Origin: Roseococcus sp.
GTDB lineage: Bacteria > Pseudomonadota > Alphaproteobacteria > Acetobacterales > Acetobacteraceae
Reading direction: 5' to 3'
Assembly: GCF_019747315.1 (NCBI RefSeq)
Contig: NZ_JAIEQY010000024.1
Coordinates: 1-46,051, forward strand
Length of the DNA stretch: 46,051 bases
Numbering within the stretch: position 1 is the stretch's first letter; the number at the start of each line of letters is the position of its first letter. Shown piece after piece: positions 25,195-35,679 of this stretch. The notes beneath the pieces are model-generated. The model was given only the letters and a program-made list of their open reading frames with translations, was not told the DNA's origin and ran no database searches. Both the position numbers and the translations under genes were made by a program.

Positions 25195-26333
25195 GCGACA
25201 TCACCGCGGGGACGACCCTGCATTCTTCCTCCGCCGCCCGCACCGCACCGGTCAGCCTCGTCGGGCCGATGGCCTGGATGCGAACCAACCTCTTCGCCAA
25301 CTGGTGGTCCACCGCGATTACCCTGGCCATGGGCTACCTGATCATCCGCACCGGCGTGAGCTTCATCGACTGGGCCTTCGTCAACGCGATCTGGACCGTC
25401 CCGGTCAGCCCGCAGGGGGTCGCCAACACGGAGGCCTGCCGCGAGGCCAAGGGGGTCGGCGCCTGCTGGGCGGTGATCCATGAGAAGCACCGCTTCATCC
25501 TCTTCGGCACCTATCCCTATGACGAGCACTGGCGGCCGCTGCTGGTCTGCGGCCTGTTCATCGGCCTCTACATCGTCTCGGCCATGCGGCGCTTCTGGCG
25601 CTGGGAACTGGCGCTGATCTGGGCGGCGGTGCTGACGCTGATCGGCGTGCTGATGTGGGGCGGTGTGCTGGGCATGACCTATGTCCCGCAGGAGCGCTGG
25701 GGCGGCCTGCCGATCACGCTGATCCTGGCCACCTTTGGGCTGGCATTTGCCTTCCCGGTGGCGATCCTGGTGGCGCTGGGCCGCCGGTCCAGCCTGCCGG
25801 CGATCAAGGCGCTCTGCGTGCTCTATGTCGAGCTGGTCCGCGGCGTGCCGCTGATCTCGCTGCTCTTCATGGCGAGCGTGATGTTCCCGCTGTTCCTCCC
25901 GGAGGGGATGAACATCGACAAGCTCTTGCGCGCCCAGGTGGCGATCATCCTCTTCGCCGGCGCCTATCTGGCCGAGGTGGTGCGCGCGGGCCTCCAGGCC
26001 CTGCCCAAGGGCCAGTACGAGGCGGCCGATGCGCTGGGCCTGAGCTACTGGAAGAAGACCGGCTTCATCATCCTGCCCCAGGCGCTGCGCCTGGTGATCC
26101 CGCCTTTGGTCAACACCTTCATCGGCTTCTTCAAGGACACCTCGCTGGTGCTGATCATCGGCATCTTCGACCTGCTGACAGCCGGCAAGACCGCGATCAT
26201 CGAGCCGGCCTGGCAGGGCTTCGGCGTCGAGGTTTACATTACGCTCGGGCTTATCTACTTCGTCTTCTGCTACGCCATGTCCAAGTATAGTGCCGGCCTC
26301 GAAACGGAACTGAACAAGGGCAGGCGGCGATGA
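25191..26333 (+). CDS. aapM: General L-amino acid ABC transporter permease
   Basis: The second permease, of the AapM type, has 380 residues. The N-terminal cytoplasmic part ends near 'WMRTNLFANWWSTAITLAMGYLI', where the first helix begins. A periplasmic loop carries 'ACREAKGVGACWAVI' and 'RFILFGTYPYDEHWRP', typical of AapM. The ABC membrane domain has 'LPITLILATFGLAFAFP' and 'YVELVRGVPLISLLFM', then the coupling motif 'YEAADALGLSYWKKTGFIILPQALR' (in part). The start follows GAGGG. aapP begins 82 bases downstream. Confidence 0.92.
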   Translation: MSDITAGTTLHSSSAARTAPVSLVGPMAWMRTNLFANWWSTAITLAMGYLIIRTGVSFIDWAFVNAIWTVPVSPQGVANTEACREAKGVGACWAVIHEKHRFILFGTYPYDEHWRPLLVCGLFIGLYIVSAMRRFWRWELALIWAAVLTLIGVLMWGGVLGMTYVPQERWGGLPITLILATFGLAFAFPVAILVALGRRSSLPAIKALCVLYVELVRGVPLISLLFMASVMFPLFLPEGMNIDKLLRAQVAIILFAGAYLAEVVRAGLQALPKGQYEAADALGLSYWKKTGFIILPQALRLVIPPLVNTFIGFFKDTSLVLIIGIFDLLTAGKTAIIEPAWQGFGVEVYITLGLIYFVFCYAMSKYSAGLETELNKGRRR

Positions 26334-26414
26334 GTTTCTGCAACGCTCACCGGCGGCAAGACCGGAACGCCAATCGCAAGGCCTTGATTCAACTCGCTGG
26401 GAGACTGGATTTCC

Positions 26415-27197
<783 letters not shown>

Positions 27198-27207
27198 GCC
27201 GATGGTG

Positions 27208-27254
27208 CAGGAAACTAAGTTTCCTGCCAGGGAGTTTGAGGGGCAGCGCCCCTC
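27208..27254 (+). terminator. Stem-loops after aapP
   Basis: CAGGAAAC-TAA-GTTTCCTG (27208-27226) and GAGGGGC-AGC-GCCCCTC (27238-27254) are both perfect hairpins, 11 bases after the aapP stop. Neither has a long T-run. They probably end or trim the aap transcript before kup. The rest of the gap to 27362 holds nothing else I recognise. Confidence 0.5.
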
Positions 27255-27362
27255 AGTCCTGCCGTTATTGACGCGCCGCAACGCAGCCATGCGGCGGCCA
27301 TGTTTGATGTGCGCGAGGCGCGGGCCTAACGCTGCGCGCCGTCCCACCATGAGGCCCCCTGC

Positions 27363-29237
27363 GTGAGCGCCCCCAGCAACAAGTTGACCGCCGCCTCCCT
27401 CCTCGGCGTCCTCGGCATCGTCTACGGCGACATCGGCACCTCGCCGCTTTACGCCATGCGCGCCGCCCTCCTGCATTTCGACGAGGGCGGCATCGAGAAG
27501 TGGGAGATCCTGGGCATCCTCTCGCTCATCTTCTGGGCGCTGATGCTGACGGTCACGCTGAAATACGTCCTGATCATCCTGCGCGCCGACAACCGGGGCG
27601 AGGGCGGGATCATGGCACTCATGGCGCTCGCCCAGCGCTCCGCCCAGACGCAGCGCGGGCGGCTGATCATCGCCATGATCGGCATCACCGGTGCGGCCCT
27701 GTTCCTGGGCGATGGCATGATCACGCCCGCGATCTCGGTGCTCTCGGCGGTGGAGGGGTTGAAGGTCATCAACCCCGTCTTCGAGGATGTGGTGCTACCG
27801 GTCACGCTGGTGGTGCTTATCGCCCTCTTTCTTGTCCAGTACCGCGGCACTGGCAGCATCGGCGCCTTCTTCGGCCCGATCTGCGCCCTGTGGTTCGGCA
27901 CGCTCGGCGTGCTGGGCCTGGTGGAGGCGCTGCATAATCCGGCGGTCTTCGCCGCACTGAACCCGTATTACGCCATCAACTTCGCGGCGCATTACCACCT
28001 GGCCGCCTTCATCGCGATGGGCGCCGTGGTCCTGGCCGTGACGGGGGCCGAGGCGCTCTACGCCGATATGGGCCATTTCGGCCGCCGCCCCATCCAGGTG
28101 GCATGGATCGTCTGCGTCCTGCCGGCGCTGGCGCTGAATTATTTCGGCCAGGGCGCGCTGCTGCTGCGCGACCCGACGGCCATCGAGAACCCCTTCTACC
28201 TGCTGGCGCCCGATTGGTTCCGCCCCTTCCTCGTGGTTCTCGCCACGGCTGCGACCATCATCGCCTCCCAGGCGATGATCTCGGGCGCCTATTCCATCGC
28301 CCGGCAAAGCGTGCAGATGGGCTTCGCGCCCAGGCTCGACGTGCGCCACACCAGCGCGACCGAAGAGGGGCAGATCTACATGCCGCAGGTGAACATCATC
28401 CTGCTGATCGGCGTGCTGATCCTCGTGCTGGAGTTCAAGAACAGCGACAGTCTGGCCGCTGCCTATGGCCTGGCCGTGACCGGCACCTTCCTGTGCACCA
28501 CGATCCTCGCCCTCCTGGTCTTCCGCCGGCAATTCGGCTGGAGTCCCCTGCTGGTGGCGCTGGTCTTCGGGCCGCTGCTGCTGCTGGACATCTCCTATTT
28601 CGTGGCGACCGCGCTGAAGATCCCCGATGGCGGCTACGTGCCCGTCATCATCGGGGTCGCCGCCTTCACGCTGATGTACACTTGGTACCGCGGGCGGGAA
28701 CTGCTCTTCGCCCGCTTCCGGCAGGACAGCCTGCCGCTGAAATCCTTCCTGGCCAGGCTGCCGCAGTCGCGGACCACGCGCGTGCCCGGCATGGCCGTCT
28801 TCATGACCGGCCAGGCCGACTATCTGCCCGGCGCGCTGCTGCACAATCTCAAGCACAACAAGGTGCTGCATGAGCGCGTGCTCTTCGTGACGGTCACGAA
28901 TGACGACATCCCGACCGTCGGCCCCGAGCGGCGGGCGGAGGTGACGGAGCTTGGCCCCGACATCCACCGCGTCATCCTGCGCTACGGTTTCCAGGAGAGC
29001 CCCAACATCCCGCGCGAGCTGGAGCGTCTGGCGAAGGAAGGGCTGATCGGCTACGAGCCCATGCAGACCAGCTACTTCCTGGGGCGCGAGACCATCGTGG
29101 CGGCCGCGGTGCCGAAGATGGCGCGCTGGCAGCAATGGCTCTTCACGCTGCTCAGCCGCAACTCCGTGCCGGCCACCGAATTCTTCAAGATCCCGTCCGA
29201 CCGCGTGGTGGAGCTGGGCGTGCGCGTCGCGATCTGA
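27363..29237 (+). CDS. kup: KUP family potassium uptake protein
   Basis: The 624-residue membrane protein is of the Kup/HAK family, which imports K+ with protons. It begins '[20 protein letters not shown]' (about 14-33), the family's most conserved stretch. '[15 protein letters not shown]' and '[18 protein letters not shown]' follow, then about 12 membrane helices to residue 430 and a soluble C-terminal domain with 'LFVTVTNDD' and 'GRETIVAA'. It starts at GTG, ten bases after GAGG; an ATG just upstream is closed by a stop at once. Its stop overlaps the acyltransferase start (TGATG). Confidence 0.93.
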   Translation: MSAPSNKLTAASLLGVLGIVYGDIGTSPLYAMRAALLHFDEGGIEKWEILGILSLIFWALMLTVTLKYVLIILRADNRGEGGIMALMALAQRSAQTQRGRLIIAMIGITGAALFLGDGMITPAISVLSAVEGLKVINPVFEDVVLPVTLVVLIALFLVQYRGTGSIGAFFGPICALWFGTLGVLGLVEALHNPAVFAALNPYYAINFAAHYHLAAFIAMGAVVLAVTGAEALYADMGHFGRRPIQVAWIVCVLPALALNYFGQGALLLRDPTAIENPFYLLAPDWFRPFLVVLATAATIIASQAMISGAYSIARQSVQMGFAPRLDVRHTSATEEGQIYMPQVNIILLIGVLILVLEFKNSDSLAAAYGLAVTGTFLCTTILALLVFRRQFGWSPLLVALVFGPLLLLDISYFVATALKIPDGGYVPVIIGVAAFTLMYTWYRGRELLFARFRQDSLPLKSFLARLPQSRTTRVPGMAVFMTGQADYLPGALLHNLKHNKVLHERVLFVTVTNDDIPTVGPERRAEVTELGPDIHRVILRYGFQESPNIPRELERLAKEGLIGYEPMQTSYFLGRETIVAAAVPKMARWQQWLFTLLSRNSVPATEFFKIPSDRVVELGVRVAI

Positions 29238-29941
29238 TGGTGCTGATCCTTCGCTCCCTGCTGTTCAATGTGCTGTTCTTCGGCGTGGCCGGGACCTTCG
29301 CGGTCCTGGGCACGCCCCTGCTGCTGGGCCCCAAGCGGCTGCAACGGCGGGCCATGGGGCAATTGGCCAGGCTGCTGGTCTGGATCATGGAAATCACTTG
29401 CGGCATCAAGGTGCGCGTCTCCGGCCGGGAGCACCTGCCGGCCGAGGGTGCGGCACTCATCGCCAGCAAGCATCAATCGGCCTTTGACACGCTGGTCTGG
29501 TTCGCCCTGGTGCCGGATGTCACCTATGTGATGAAGCAGGAGTTGTTCCGCATCCCCCTCTATGGCGCCTTTGCCCGCCGCGCGGGGATGATCGGCGTGG
29601 ACCGCGAGGGCGGCGCCAAGGCGATGCGCCAGATGATGCGCGAGGCCCAGGTCTCGGCGCGGGAAGGCCGGCAGATCGTGATCTTCCCCGAGGGCACCCG
29701 CACCACGGCGGGCGAGCTGAATGAGTGGCACCCCGGCATCGTGGCGCTCGCCTCGGCGACCAAGCTGCCGGTGATCCCGGTGGCGACCAATTCGGGGGAG
29801 TTTTGGGCGCGGCACCACTTCATCAAGCGGCCCGGCGTGCTGGCGATCAACATCCTGCCACCGCTGGTGAATGTGCCGCGCGATGAGCTCCTGGCGCGGC
29901 TGGAAGCGGTGATCGAGGCCGAGCAGCGCAAGCTGGACTGA
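29237..29941 (+). CDS. plsC: 1-acyl-glycerol-3-phosphate acyltransferase
   Basis: The 234-residue membrane enzyme adds a second acyl chain to lysophosphatidic acid in phospholipid synthesis. It has an N-terminal membrane helix (about 5-28), the catalytic HX4D motif H79-D84 in 'SKHQSAFDT', and the phosphate-binding 'FPEGTR' at 150-155. 'GVDREGG' and 'PVIPVATNSG' complete the family blocks. It starts within the kup stop, so it is translated with the potassium transporter, an unusual pairing with no obvious functional link. Another copy for bulk lipid synthesis may exist elsewhere; this cannot be seen here. Confidence 0.88.
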   Translation: MVLILRSLLFNVLFFGVAGTFAVLGTPLLLGPKRLQRRAMGQLARLLVWIMEITCGIKVRVSGREHLPAEGAALIASKHQSAFDTLVWFALVPDVTYVMKQELFRIPLYGAFARRAGMIGVDREGGAKAMRQMMREAQVSAREGRQIVIFPEGTRTTAGELNEWHPGIVALASATKLPVIPVATNSGEFWARHHFIKRPGVLAINILPPLVNVPRDELLARLEAVIEAEQRKLD

Positions 29942-29971
29942 AGCCGGAAGCAGAAACTGGGCCTCCGGCGG

Positions 29972-30018
29972 CTGGGGGCCCCCAATTCGAAAGACACGGG
30001 CCCCAGACCCCTTTCCTG
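29972..30018 (+). terminator. Terminator after kup-plsC
   Basis: CTGGGGGCCC (29972-29981) pairs with GGGCCCCAG (29998-30006) with one bulged base, followed by ACCCCTTTCC. The sequence before it, GGGCCTCCGGCGGCTGGGG, repeats the arm of the terminator at 9643-9660. The rest of the gap up to 30121 shows no gene. Confidence 0.55.
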
Positions 30019-30121
30019 GGTGTGGCCTCAGCGGAGCCGCAGCCACGCATCTGAATCAGGGGCGTTTCCTCTCCCCGAACTTCGCAAGACGGATCAACCG
30101 GCCCTGCGGCATAAGCGCCGC

Positions 30122-30994
30122 ATGCCGATCAAGACCCAAACCCTCACCGACCACGCCGCCCGCATCGCCCGCGCCATGGCGCATCTGGCGGCGCATCCCG
30201 ACCGCTCGCCGAGCCTGGAGGAGCTGGCCGATGTGGCCGCCTTCTCGCCCTGGCATTTCCATCGTGCCTACCGCTCGCTGACCGGCGAGACCCCGGCCGA
30301 GACGCTGGCGCGCCTCCGCCTCTCCCGTGCGGCGGCGGCGCTGATCAAGAGCGACGCGCCAATGGCGCGCATCGCCGTCCAGGCGGGCTATGGCTCAACT
30401 GCCGCCTTCACCCGCGCCTTCCGCGAGGCACTGGGCCTTCCGCCCGGCGCCTATCGCGCCCGCGCCGCCATCGGCGGCGTCATCCCCAGCCCAGCCGGCA
30501 CCCCAACCCCCGAGGAGGAGACCATGCAGGACATCATCATCGTCGAAACCCCCGCCATGCATCTCGCGGCCCTGCCCCATCGGGGCTCCTTCGACGCCAT
30601 GGGCGCGGTCTTCGACCGGCTGGGCGCCTGGGCCGGGGCGCGCGGCCTGATCAACGAGAGCACGCGATTCATCGGCATCTACCCCGATGACCCGCACACG
30701 ACGCCGGAGGCCGAGCTGCGGTCACAGGCGGCGCTGACCGTGCCGCGCGGCACACCGCTCGATCCAGGGATGGAGGTGGTGGAGCTGCCCGCCCTGCGCT
30801 GTGCCCGCCTCCGCTACCAGGGCCCCTATGCCGAGCTGGAGGCTGTGTATGACCGGCTCTATGGCGAATGGCTGCCGCAATCGGGCGAGGAGGCCGGCGC
30901 CTTGCCGGTCTTCGAGGAATACCTCAACGACTGCCGCACCCTGCCACCTTCCGAATGGCTGACGGACATTCTTCTGCCGCTGAAGCCAAGGTGA
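30122..30994 (+). CDS. AraC-family regulator with GyrI-like effector domain
   Basis: The 290-residue protein has an N-terminal AraC DNA-binding region: 'HPDRSPSLEELADVAAFSPWHFHRAYRSLTG' spans about 20-50 (quoted in parts), with the second helix-turn-helix 'IAVQAGYGSTAAFTRAFRE'. A GyrI/Rob-type small-molecule domain follows (about 137-290). Rob and similar proteins bind amphipathic compounds or antimicrobials there. The ATG at 30122 lies before the first conserved helix. It is a single-gene unit, and its target genes are not evident. Confidence 0.87.
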   Translation: MPIKTQTLTDHAARIARAMAHLAAHPDRSPSLEELADVAAFSPWHFHRAYRSLTGETPAETLARLRLSRAAAALIKSDAPMARIAVQAGYGSTAAFTRAFREALGLPPGAYRARAAIGGVIPSPAGTPTPEEETMQDIIIVETPAMHLAALPHRGSFDAMGAVFDRLGAWAGARGLINESTRFIGIYPDDPHTTPEAELRSQAALTVPRGTPLDPGMEVVELPALRCARLRYQGPYAELEAVYDRLYGEWLPQSGEEAGALPVFEEYLNDCRTLPPSEWLTDILLPLKPR

Positions 30995-31018
30995 AGGCGG
31001 AATCGCCGCAAGCTGGCC

Positions 31019-31047
31019 TGTTTTGTGCCACCATCGGCGCCTATACA
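31019..31047 (+). promoter_or_regulatory. Possible promoter of the ChvI-type gene
   Basis: A TATACA -10 box (31042-31047) lies 17 bases after a weak -35 like stretch, TGTTTT (31019-31024), and 20 bases before the ATG. The -35 match is poor, so this is only a candidate. Confidence 0.25.
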
Positions 31048-31066
31048 GGTCGGCAAGGAGGCCCCC

Positions 31067-31768
31067 ATGCCGCAAACCATCGCCCTCGTGGATGACGACC
31101 GCAACATCCTCACCTCGCTCTCCATGACGCTGGAGCAGGAGGGCTACACCGTCCGCACCTACACCGATGGCGAGAGCGCGCTGCAGGGCCTCATGGCCAA
31201 GCCCGCCGACCTCGCCGTGCTCGACATCAAGATGCCGCGCATGGACGGGATGGAGCTTCTGCAACGCCTGCGCGCGCGCAGCGCGATGCCGGTGATCTTC
31301 CTGACCTCCAAGGATGAGGAGGTGGATGAGCTGATGGGCCTGCGCCTCGGCGCCGATGACTACATCACCAAGCCCTTCAGCCAGCGTCTGGTGCTGGAGC
31401 GCATCCGTGCCCTGCTCCGCCGGAACGAGGCGATGAAGGCCGAGAGCAGCGGCGTTGTGGCCGGCGGCCTGCTCGTTCGCGGCGACCTCACGCTGGACGA
31501 GACGAAGCACACCTGTACCTGGCGCGGAAAGCAGGTGCAGCTGACCGTCACGGAATTCCTGCTGGTAAAGACGCTCGCCTTGCGCCCCGGCCTCGTGAAG
31601 AACCGCGACCAGCTGATCGACGCCGCCTATGGCGAGAACATCTATGTGGATGACCGCACCATCGACAGCCACGTGAAGCGCGTGCGCAAGAAGTTCCGCG
31701 CCGTGGATGACGAGTTCGCGCAGATCGAGACGCTCTACGGCATCGGCTACCGCTACAAGGAGCAGTAG
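31067..31768 (+). CDS. chvI: ChvI-type response regulator
   Basis: The 233-residue OmpR-type regulator closely follows ChvI: '[23 protein letters not shown]', then D53 as phospho-acceptor in '[19 protein letters not shown]', '[31 protein letters not shown]' with K102 (quoted in parts), and a winged helix ending '[11 protein letters not shown]'. In other alphaproteobacteria ChvI works with the kinase ChvG and the periplasmic protein ExoR to adapt to acid or host entry. No kinase gene lies beside it here; a chemotaxis receptor converges from the right. AAGGAGG precedes the ATG by seven bases. Confidence 0.88.
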   Translation: MPQTIALVDDDRNILTSLSMTLEQEGYTVRTYTDGESALQGLMAKPADLAVLDIKMPRMDGMELLQRLRARSAMPVIFLTSKDEEVDELMGLRLGADDYITKPFSQRLVLERIRALLRRNEAMKAESSGVVAGGLLVRGDLTLDETKHTCTWRGKQVQLTVTEFLLVKTLALRPGLVKNRDQLIDAAYGENIYVDDRTIDSHVKRVRKKFRAVDDEFAQIETLYGIGYRYKEQ

Positions 31769-31780
31769 CCCGGCCGGGCC

Positions 31781-33853
31781 TTACGCCGCCCGGATTTCCG
31801 CCAGGAACCGGTCCACCTGGCCGCGCATCTGATCGGCCTGGCGGGCGAGATTCCCGGAGGCCCCGCGCAATTCGATGGCGGAGCTGCCGGTCCGCTCGGC
31901 GCCCTCGCGCACGCCGGCGGCATGGCGCGCGGCATCCTGGGTGCCCGCCGCGGCCTCCGCCACCGCGCGGCCGATCTCACGCGTCGCGGCCGCCTGCTGT
32001 TCCGCCGCCGCCGCCACGGCGCTGGTATTCGACTCCATCTGCGAGATGGTGCGCGAGATGCCAGCGATGGCCGCCACGGTGCGCGCCGTCTCCTGCTGCA
32101 TCGTGCCGATCTGCGCGCCGATCTCCTCCGTGGCCTTGGCGGTCTGGGCCGCCAGCGTCTTCACCTCGGAGGCGACGACGGCGAAGCCTTTGCCCGCCTC
32201 GCCCGCGCGGGCGGCCTCGATCGTCGCGTTCAGGGCGAGGAGGTTGGTCTGCCCCGCGATGCCGCTGATGAGCTGCACCACCTCGCCGATGCGCTGGGCG
32301 GCATTCGCCAGGCCCTGCACCGTCGCATCCGTCTCTGCCGCATTGCTGGCGGCGTCGCGCGCCACGGAAGCAGCCTCCTGCACCTGGCGCGAGATCTCGG
32401 CGATCGAGGCTGACAGCTCCTCGGAGGCGCCGGCCACGGATTGCACATTGGCACTCGCCTGCTCGGCGGCGGCGGCGACCGAGGTGGCGCGCTCGGTGCC
32501 GTCGGCGGCGTTCACGCTCATCTCCGTCGAGGTCTGCTCCAGCCCGCTGGCCGCGCCGGAGAGGGCGCCCAGCACCTCCCCCGTCTCGGTCTCGAAGCCG
32601 CGGATCAGGGCTTCGATCCGCTCGGCGCGGGCGGCCTTGGCGGCCTCCTCCGCCAGGCGGGCCGCGGCCAGTTCCTCGCGCTGGAGCGCGCCACGGCGCA
32701 GCGTCTCCACTGCCGTGGCCAGGCGGCCCAGCTCATCCGCGCGATCCTGGCCGGGGACGCTGGTGCCGAGCTCACCGGCCGCGATGCGGTCCACCACCTC
32801 GGTCGTGGCCTGCAGGGGCGAGACCACGCGGCGCAGCAGCAGCAGCACCGCCGCCGCCGAGATCAGCACCGTCACCAGCAACAGCGCGAGGCCGATGCCG
32901 AGCTCCAGCCAGGCGGCGCGGGTCATGTCCCGCGCCTTGCCCAGCGCATGGTCCAGCGCGGTGTCCCGCAGCTGCAGGATGCTGGCCTGGGCCGGCAGGG
33001 ACCAGCCGCGGAAGGCCGTCAAATCCTCTGGCCAGGGCGTGGCCGAAGCACCTGGCACGGCGCGGGCGCGGGCCCATTCCATCAACTGGTTCCAGCGCAC
33101 CGCGTCGCGGTTCTGGAAGACCTGGATCTGGCGCTGCACCTCGGCCGTCAGCGCGGGGGCATCCTTGAGCGCGGCGACCATGCGCTGCACGCTCTCCCAG
33201 GCCTGCTCGACCCGGCCCGTCATCATCTGGGCCGCGACGAGCTGCTCCGGCGGGATCGGCCGGCCGGCCACCCAGGCATTCATCATCAGGTTCCGGCGCC
33301 CGGCATATTCCCGCATGTCCATCGCCTGCAGCGCGACATTGACCGACGCCGCGATGGCCGGCGCCTCGGTGGCCACGCGCGCGGAGGCGAGGGCCGCGAG
33401 GCTGGTCAGCCGGGTGCCCGCCGCCGTCCGCGCGGCCAGCAATTCGGCGGCGAAGGTTGCGTCGCGCTCGGCAGGGGGGCGGGCCAGCATGCCTTCCAGC
33501 CGCTGGCGGAAGCGGGTGAGCGTCGCGATGCCCTCACGGATGGCCGCGGCATCGAGACCCGCCTCCAGCGTGCTGCGCTCGGCTGCCGCCAAAAGGCCAT
33601 CGGTCGTCGCCGCCGTGGTCGCGAGGAAAGCGCGGTCCGGGCTGGCGGCCTGGGCGGCGGCGTTCAGATGCCCGGACTCGACCGCGAAGGCGGTTTGCGC
33701 GCGCTGCACGTCGCTGATCACGCGCGCGGCGCTCTCGGCCCGGTGGCTGCTGGCCAGCGTCTGGGCTCCCTGCCACGCGAGCCATCCCGTGCCCAGCAGC
33801 CCGGGCAAGGCGACGGCGAGAAAGCCAATGTAGAAAATGCTGCGGATGCGCAT
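31781..33853 (-). CDS. Methyl-accepting chemotaxis protein
   Basis: The 690-residue transmembrane receptor has a first membrane helix at about 7-26 and a large periplasmic helical sensor (about 30-312). The second helix is at 316-341, followed by HAMP (to about 395) and a signalling domain. The hairpin tip reads '[21 protein letters not shown]' across 531-551 (in part), and the conserved '[15 protein letters not shown]' follows. The long sensor has no recognisable Cache or NIT motif beyond its helical pattern, so the ligand is unknown. No C-terminal methylase-binding pentapeptide is seen (it ends in FLAEIRAA). It stands alone, away from other che genes in the window. Confidence 0.92.
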   Translation of the reverse strand: MRIRSIFYIGFLAVALPGLLGTGWLAWQGAQTLASSHRAESAARVISDVQRAQTAFAVESGHLNAAAQAASPDRAFLATTAATTDGLLAAAERSTLEAGLDAAAIREGIATLTRFRQRLEGMLARPPAERDATFAAELLAARTAAGTRLTSLAALASARVATEAPAIAASVNVALQAMDMREYAGRRNLMMNAWVAGRPIPPEQLVAAQMMTGRVEQAWESVQRMVAALKDAPALTAEVQRQIQVFQNRDAVRWNQLMEWARARAVPGASATPWPEDLTAFRGWSLPAQASILQLRDTALDHALGKARDMTRAAWLELGIGLALLLVTVLISAAAVLLLLRRVVSPLQATTEVVDRIAAGELGTSVPGQDRADELGRLATAVETLRRGALQREELAAARLAEEAAKAARAERIEALIRGFETETGEVLGALSGAASGLEQTSTEMSVNAADGTERATSVAAAAEQASANVQSVAGASEELSASIAEISRQVQEAASVARDAASNAAETDATVQGLANAAQRIGEVVQLISGIAGQTNLLALNATIEAARAGEAGKGFAVVASEVKTLAAQTAKATEEIGAQIGTMQQETARTVAAIAGISRTISQMESNTSAVAAAAEQQAAATREIGRAVAEAAAGTQDAARHAAGVREGAERTGSSAIELRGASGNLARQADQMRGQVDRFLAEIRAA

Positions 33854-33939
33854 GCTGGTCCCCGTGCGGCGAGAGAATCACCGCAGGGATTCATGCCGGA
33901 AAAGCGTTAGCGCATGATGAAGCGGGACATGCGGGCGGC

Positions 33940-34443
33940 TCAGCCGCCGGGACGTTCGCAGGGGCCCGGGGCCTCACGGCGGTTGGGGTCTTCCTGGAAG
34001 TCCAGCGCGTAGGGCCGCTGCGGAATCAGCACCAGCGCGCGCATGTCCTGCGGGGCGCCATCCTCGTAGATCGCGTGGGATTCCACGAAGCGCACGGGCT
34101 GGCGGCGGGGCATGACGGGGATGCGGCGCATGACGCCGTCCACCAGATGCTCGATGCAGCTTGTGGCGCCCGGCGCATAGCTGCGCACGGTCATCTCGAA
34201 GCGCGGCAGGTTCGGCGGAATTTCCTGCGGGATGGCGATGAGCAGCGTGGTTACGCAATTCTCCGGCAGGCGCTCGGCGGGCGGCCGCCGCCGCATCTGC
34301 GCGATGAAGTCCTGCGCCGCGCGCTGCGTGTAGCAGACCACCGTCTCCATCACCGGCAGCGGGGTGCCCAGGCGTGGCTCCTCCTGCGCACGGGCAGGGG
34401 CTGCGGCGAGCAGGCCCGCCAGGATCAGCGCGGCGCCACGCAT
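33940..34443 (-). CDS. Exported protein of unknown function
   Basis: This is a 167-residue protein with a clear signal peptide (MRGAALILAGLLAAAPARAQ). The mature part has four cysteines ('VVCYTQ', 'ENCVTT', 'TSCIEH', and 'GPCERP' at the end) that could form two disulfides in the periplasm. I recognise no family. The start overlaps the HAD gene's end by 19 bases, so it is the last member of a leftward run. Low-complexity Arg/Pro segments occur near 'MRRRPPAER' and the C-terminus. Confidence 0.65.
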   Translation of the reverse strand: MRGAALILAGLLAAAPARAQEEPRLGTPLPVMETVVCYTQRAAQDFIAQMRRRPPAERLPENCVTTLLIAIPQEIPPNLPRFEMTVRSYAPGATSCIEHLVDGVMRRIPVMPRRQPVRFVESHAIYEDGAPQDMRALVLIPQRPYALDFQEDPNRREAPGPCERPGG

Positions 34444-35048
34444 GCCGGCAGCTCCAGCAGGGATTCGATGCGGGTCACCTCCCGCGCCTCGGCATCATGC
34501 ACCTCGCCCCAGATGCCGCGTGGGATGAAGACCGGAAGCATGCCGGCGGCGCGGGCGGGCGCCACGTCATTGTCCAGCCGGTCGCCCACATAGGCGATGC
34601 GCGCCGGCTCGGCGCCGGTGGCGGCCAGGACGTGGTGGAAGAACACAGGGTCGGGCTTGGAGACGCCCCATTCGTGGGAGGTGGCGATGAAATCCGCGCC
34701 AAGTTCCAGCGTGGCCAGCGCCTCGGCCACGCCGGCGGGCTGGTTGCCGGCGACGCCGATCCGGAAGCCGGCCTGCCGCAGCGCCGCGAAGCCTGCGCGC
34801 ACATCGGGGTAGAGATCGCCCTCGCCGGGGATTTCCAGCCCGGCGAGGCGCGCGCGATGCGCCTTGATGTCCAGCTCCGGGGCGATCTCGCGGATCGTGC
34901 CGCCAATCCCCTTCCCTGCTGCGATGCCCTGCCGGAGGGCCTCGGTGAAGCCCGCCTCCTCCAGGCCCAGCACTTCGGCCCAGCCACGGATAAGCCTTGC
35001 CTCATCCACGAGGACGCCGCCCACATCGAAGACGACCCAGCGAATCAC
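34425..35048 (-). CDS. HAD-family hydrolase (subfamily IA)
   Basis: The 207-residue cytoplasmic HAD phosphatase-like enzyme has motif I 'VVFDVGGVLVDE' with nucleophile D8; the second position is Gly, as in YihX-like members. Motif II is near 'VAGNQPAGV', motif III is the Lys in 'SKPDPVFF', and motif IV is 'YVGDRLDNDV'. The substrate is probably a small phosphorylated metabolite. It starts with GTG overlapping the stop of the upstream unknown gene (GTGA). That junction decides the start against a longer in-frame reading to 35192. Confidence 0.85.
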   Translation of the reverse strand: MIRWVVFDVGGVLVDEARLIRGWAEVLGLEEAGFTEALRQGIAAGKGIGGTIREIAPELDIKAHRARLAGLEIPGEGDLYPDVRAGFAALRQAGFRIGVAGNQPAGVAEALATLELGADFIATSHEWGVSKPDPVFFHHVLAATGAEPARIAYVGDRLDNDVAPARAAGMLPVFIPRGIWGEVHDAEAREVTRIESLLELPACVAPR

Positions 35049-35620
35049 AGCGTGATCAGATCGTGATAGTGGAAGAGGAGGGCATTGCGTTTCTCCCATC
35101 GTTGGGCGTGGAATTGCCAGCCTTGACGCGCATTGTTGACGCCAATGATGCTGCTGGCCAGAGGGGCTTCCCCGGCGAGCCGCGCGCTGCACCAGGCCGT
35201 CTCACGCCCCATGCGGGCGCCTCCGGCCTGGCCATCGGCGCCCGCGTGGCAGGCCTCGATCATGCCGTGGCGGTAGCGTGCCACGCCGAAAACGCTGCCG
35301 GGCTGGCTGGCAGCCAGCATGAACTGCCCATCGCGCGGCAGCACGCCACGGGACAGTTGGCCCGGGATGCATGGCAGGAAATAGGCTGGCACGGCACCCC
35401 GGGCCCAGCGCGGGACCAGCCGAACATGCCAGACGCGGGTGGGATGGCGCTCTTTCGCGAGGAAGCCTGGTTGGCGCTGGCAGAAGGTCCCTGGCGCCGG
35501 CTCATAGCTGAAATGATAAACACCGCGAACCGACGGCAGCGTGCCGATCAAGTAAAGCAAATTCATCTTCAAAAAATCGCGCGGCGCCAGAAACATCTGT
35601 TCCAGATGCGCGGCCGACAT
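35045..35620 (-). CDS. Unknown protein, locally AT-richer
   Basis: This 191-residue product has no family I recognise. It starts at an ATG 11 bases after AGGAG; an earlier in-frame ATG at 35686 would overlap the hydrolase gene. Visible traits are a start 'MSAAHLEQMFLAPRDFLK', a 'GVYHFSYEPAPGTF' segment, many Trp, Arg and His residues, and four Cys. The C-terminal 'RWEKRNALLFHYHDLITL' has no membrane segment. Its 5' part (35480-35620) is less GC-rich than its neighbours, with A-runs such as CAAAAAAT, which hints at transfer. Its stop overlaps the HAD start, which supports real translation. Confidence 0.55.
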   Translation of the reverse strand: MSAAHLEQMFLAPRDFLKMNLLYLIGTLPSVRGVYHFSYEPAPGTFCQRQPGFLAKERHPTRVWHVRLVPRWARGAVPAYFLPCIPGQLSRGVLPRDGQFMLAASQPGSVFGVARYRHGMIEACHAGADGQAGGARMGRETAWCSARLAGEAPLASSIIGVNNARQGWQFHAQRWEKRNALLFHYHDLITL

Positions 35621-35679
35621 GAAACCTGATTCTCCTGCCGCTGTTACAATCAGTCTGAACCCAGGCTGAACGGCGTAGC

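Noticed and set aside
31875..33833. A 652-codon plus-strand frame opposite the chemotaxis receptor
   Set aside because: Ser/Ala/Arg-rich shadow of a receptor with clear HAMP and signalling domains on the other strand.
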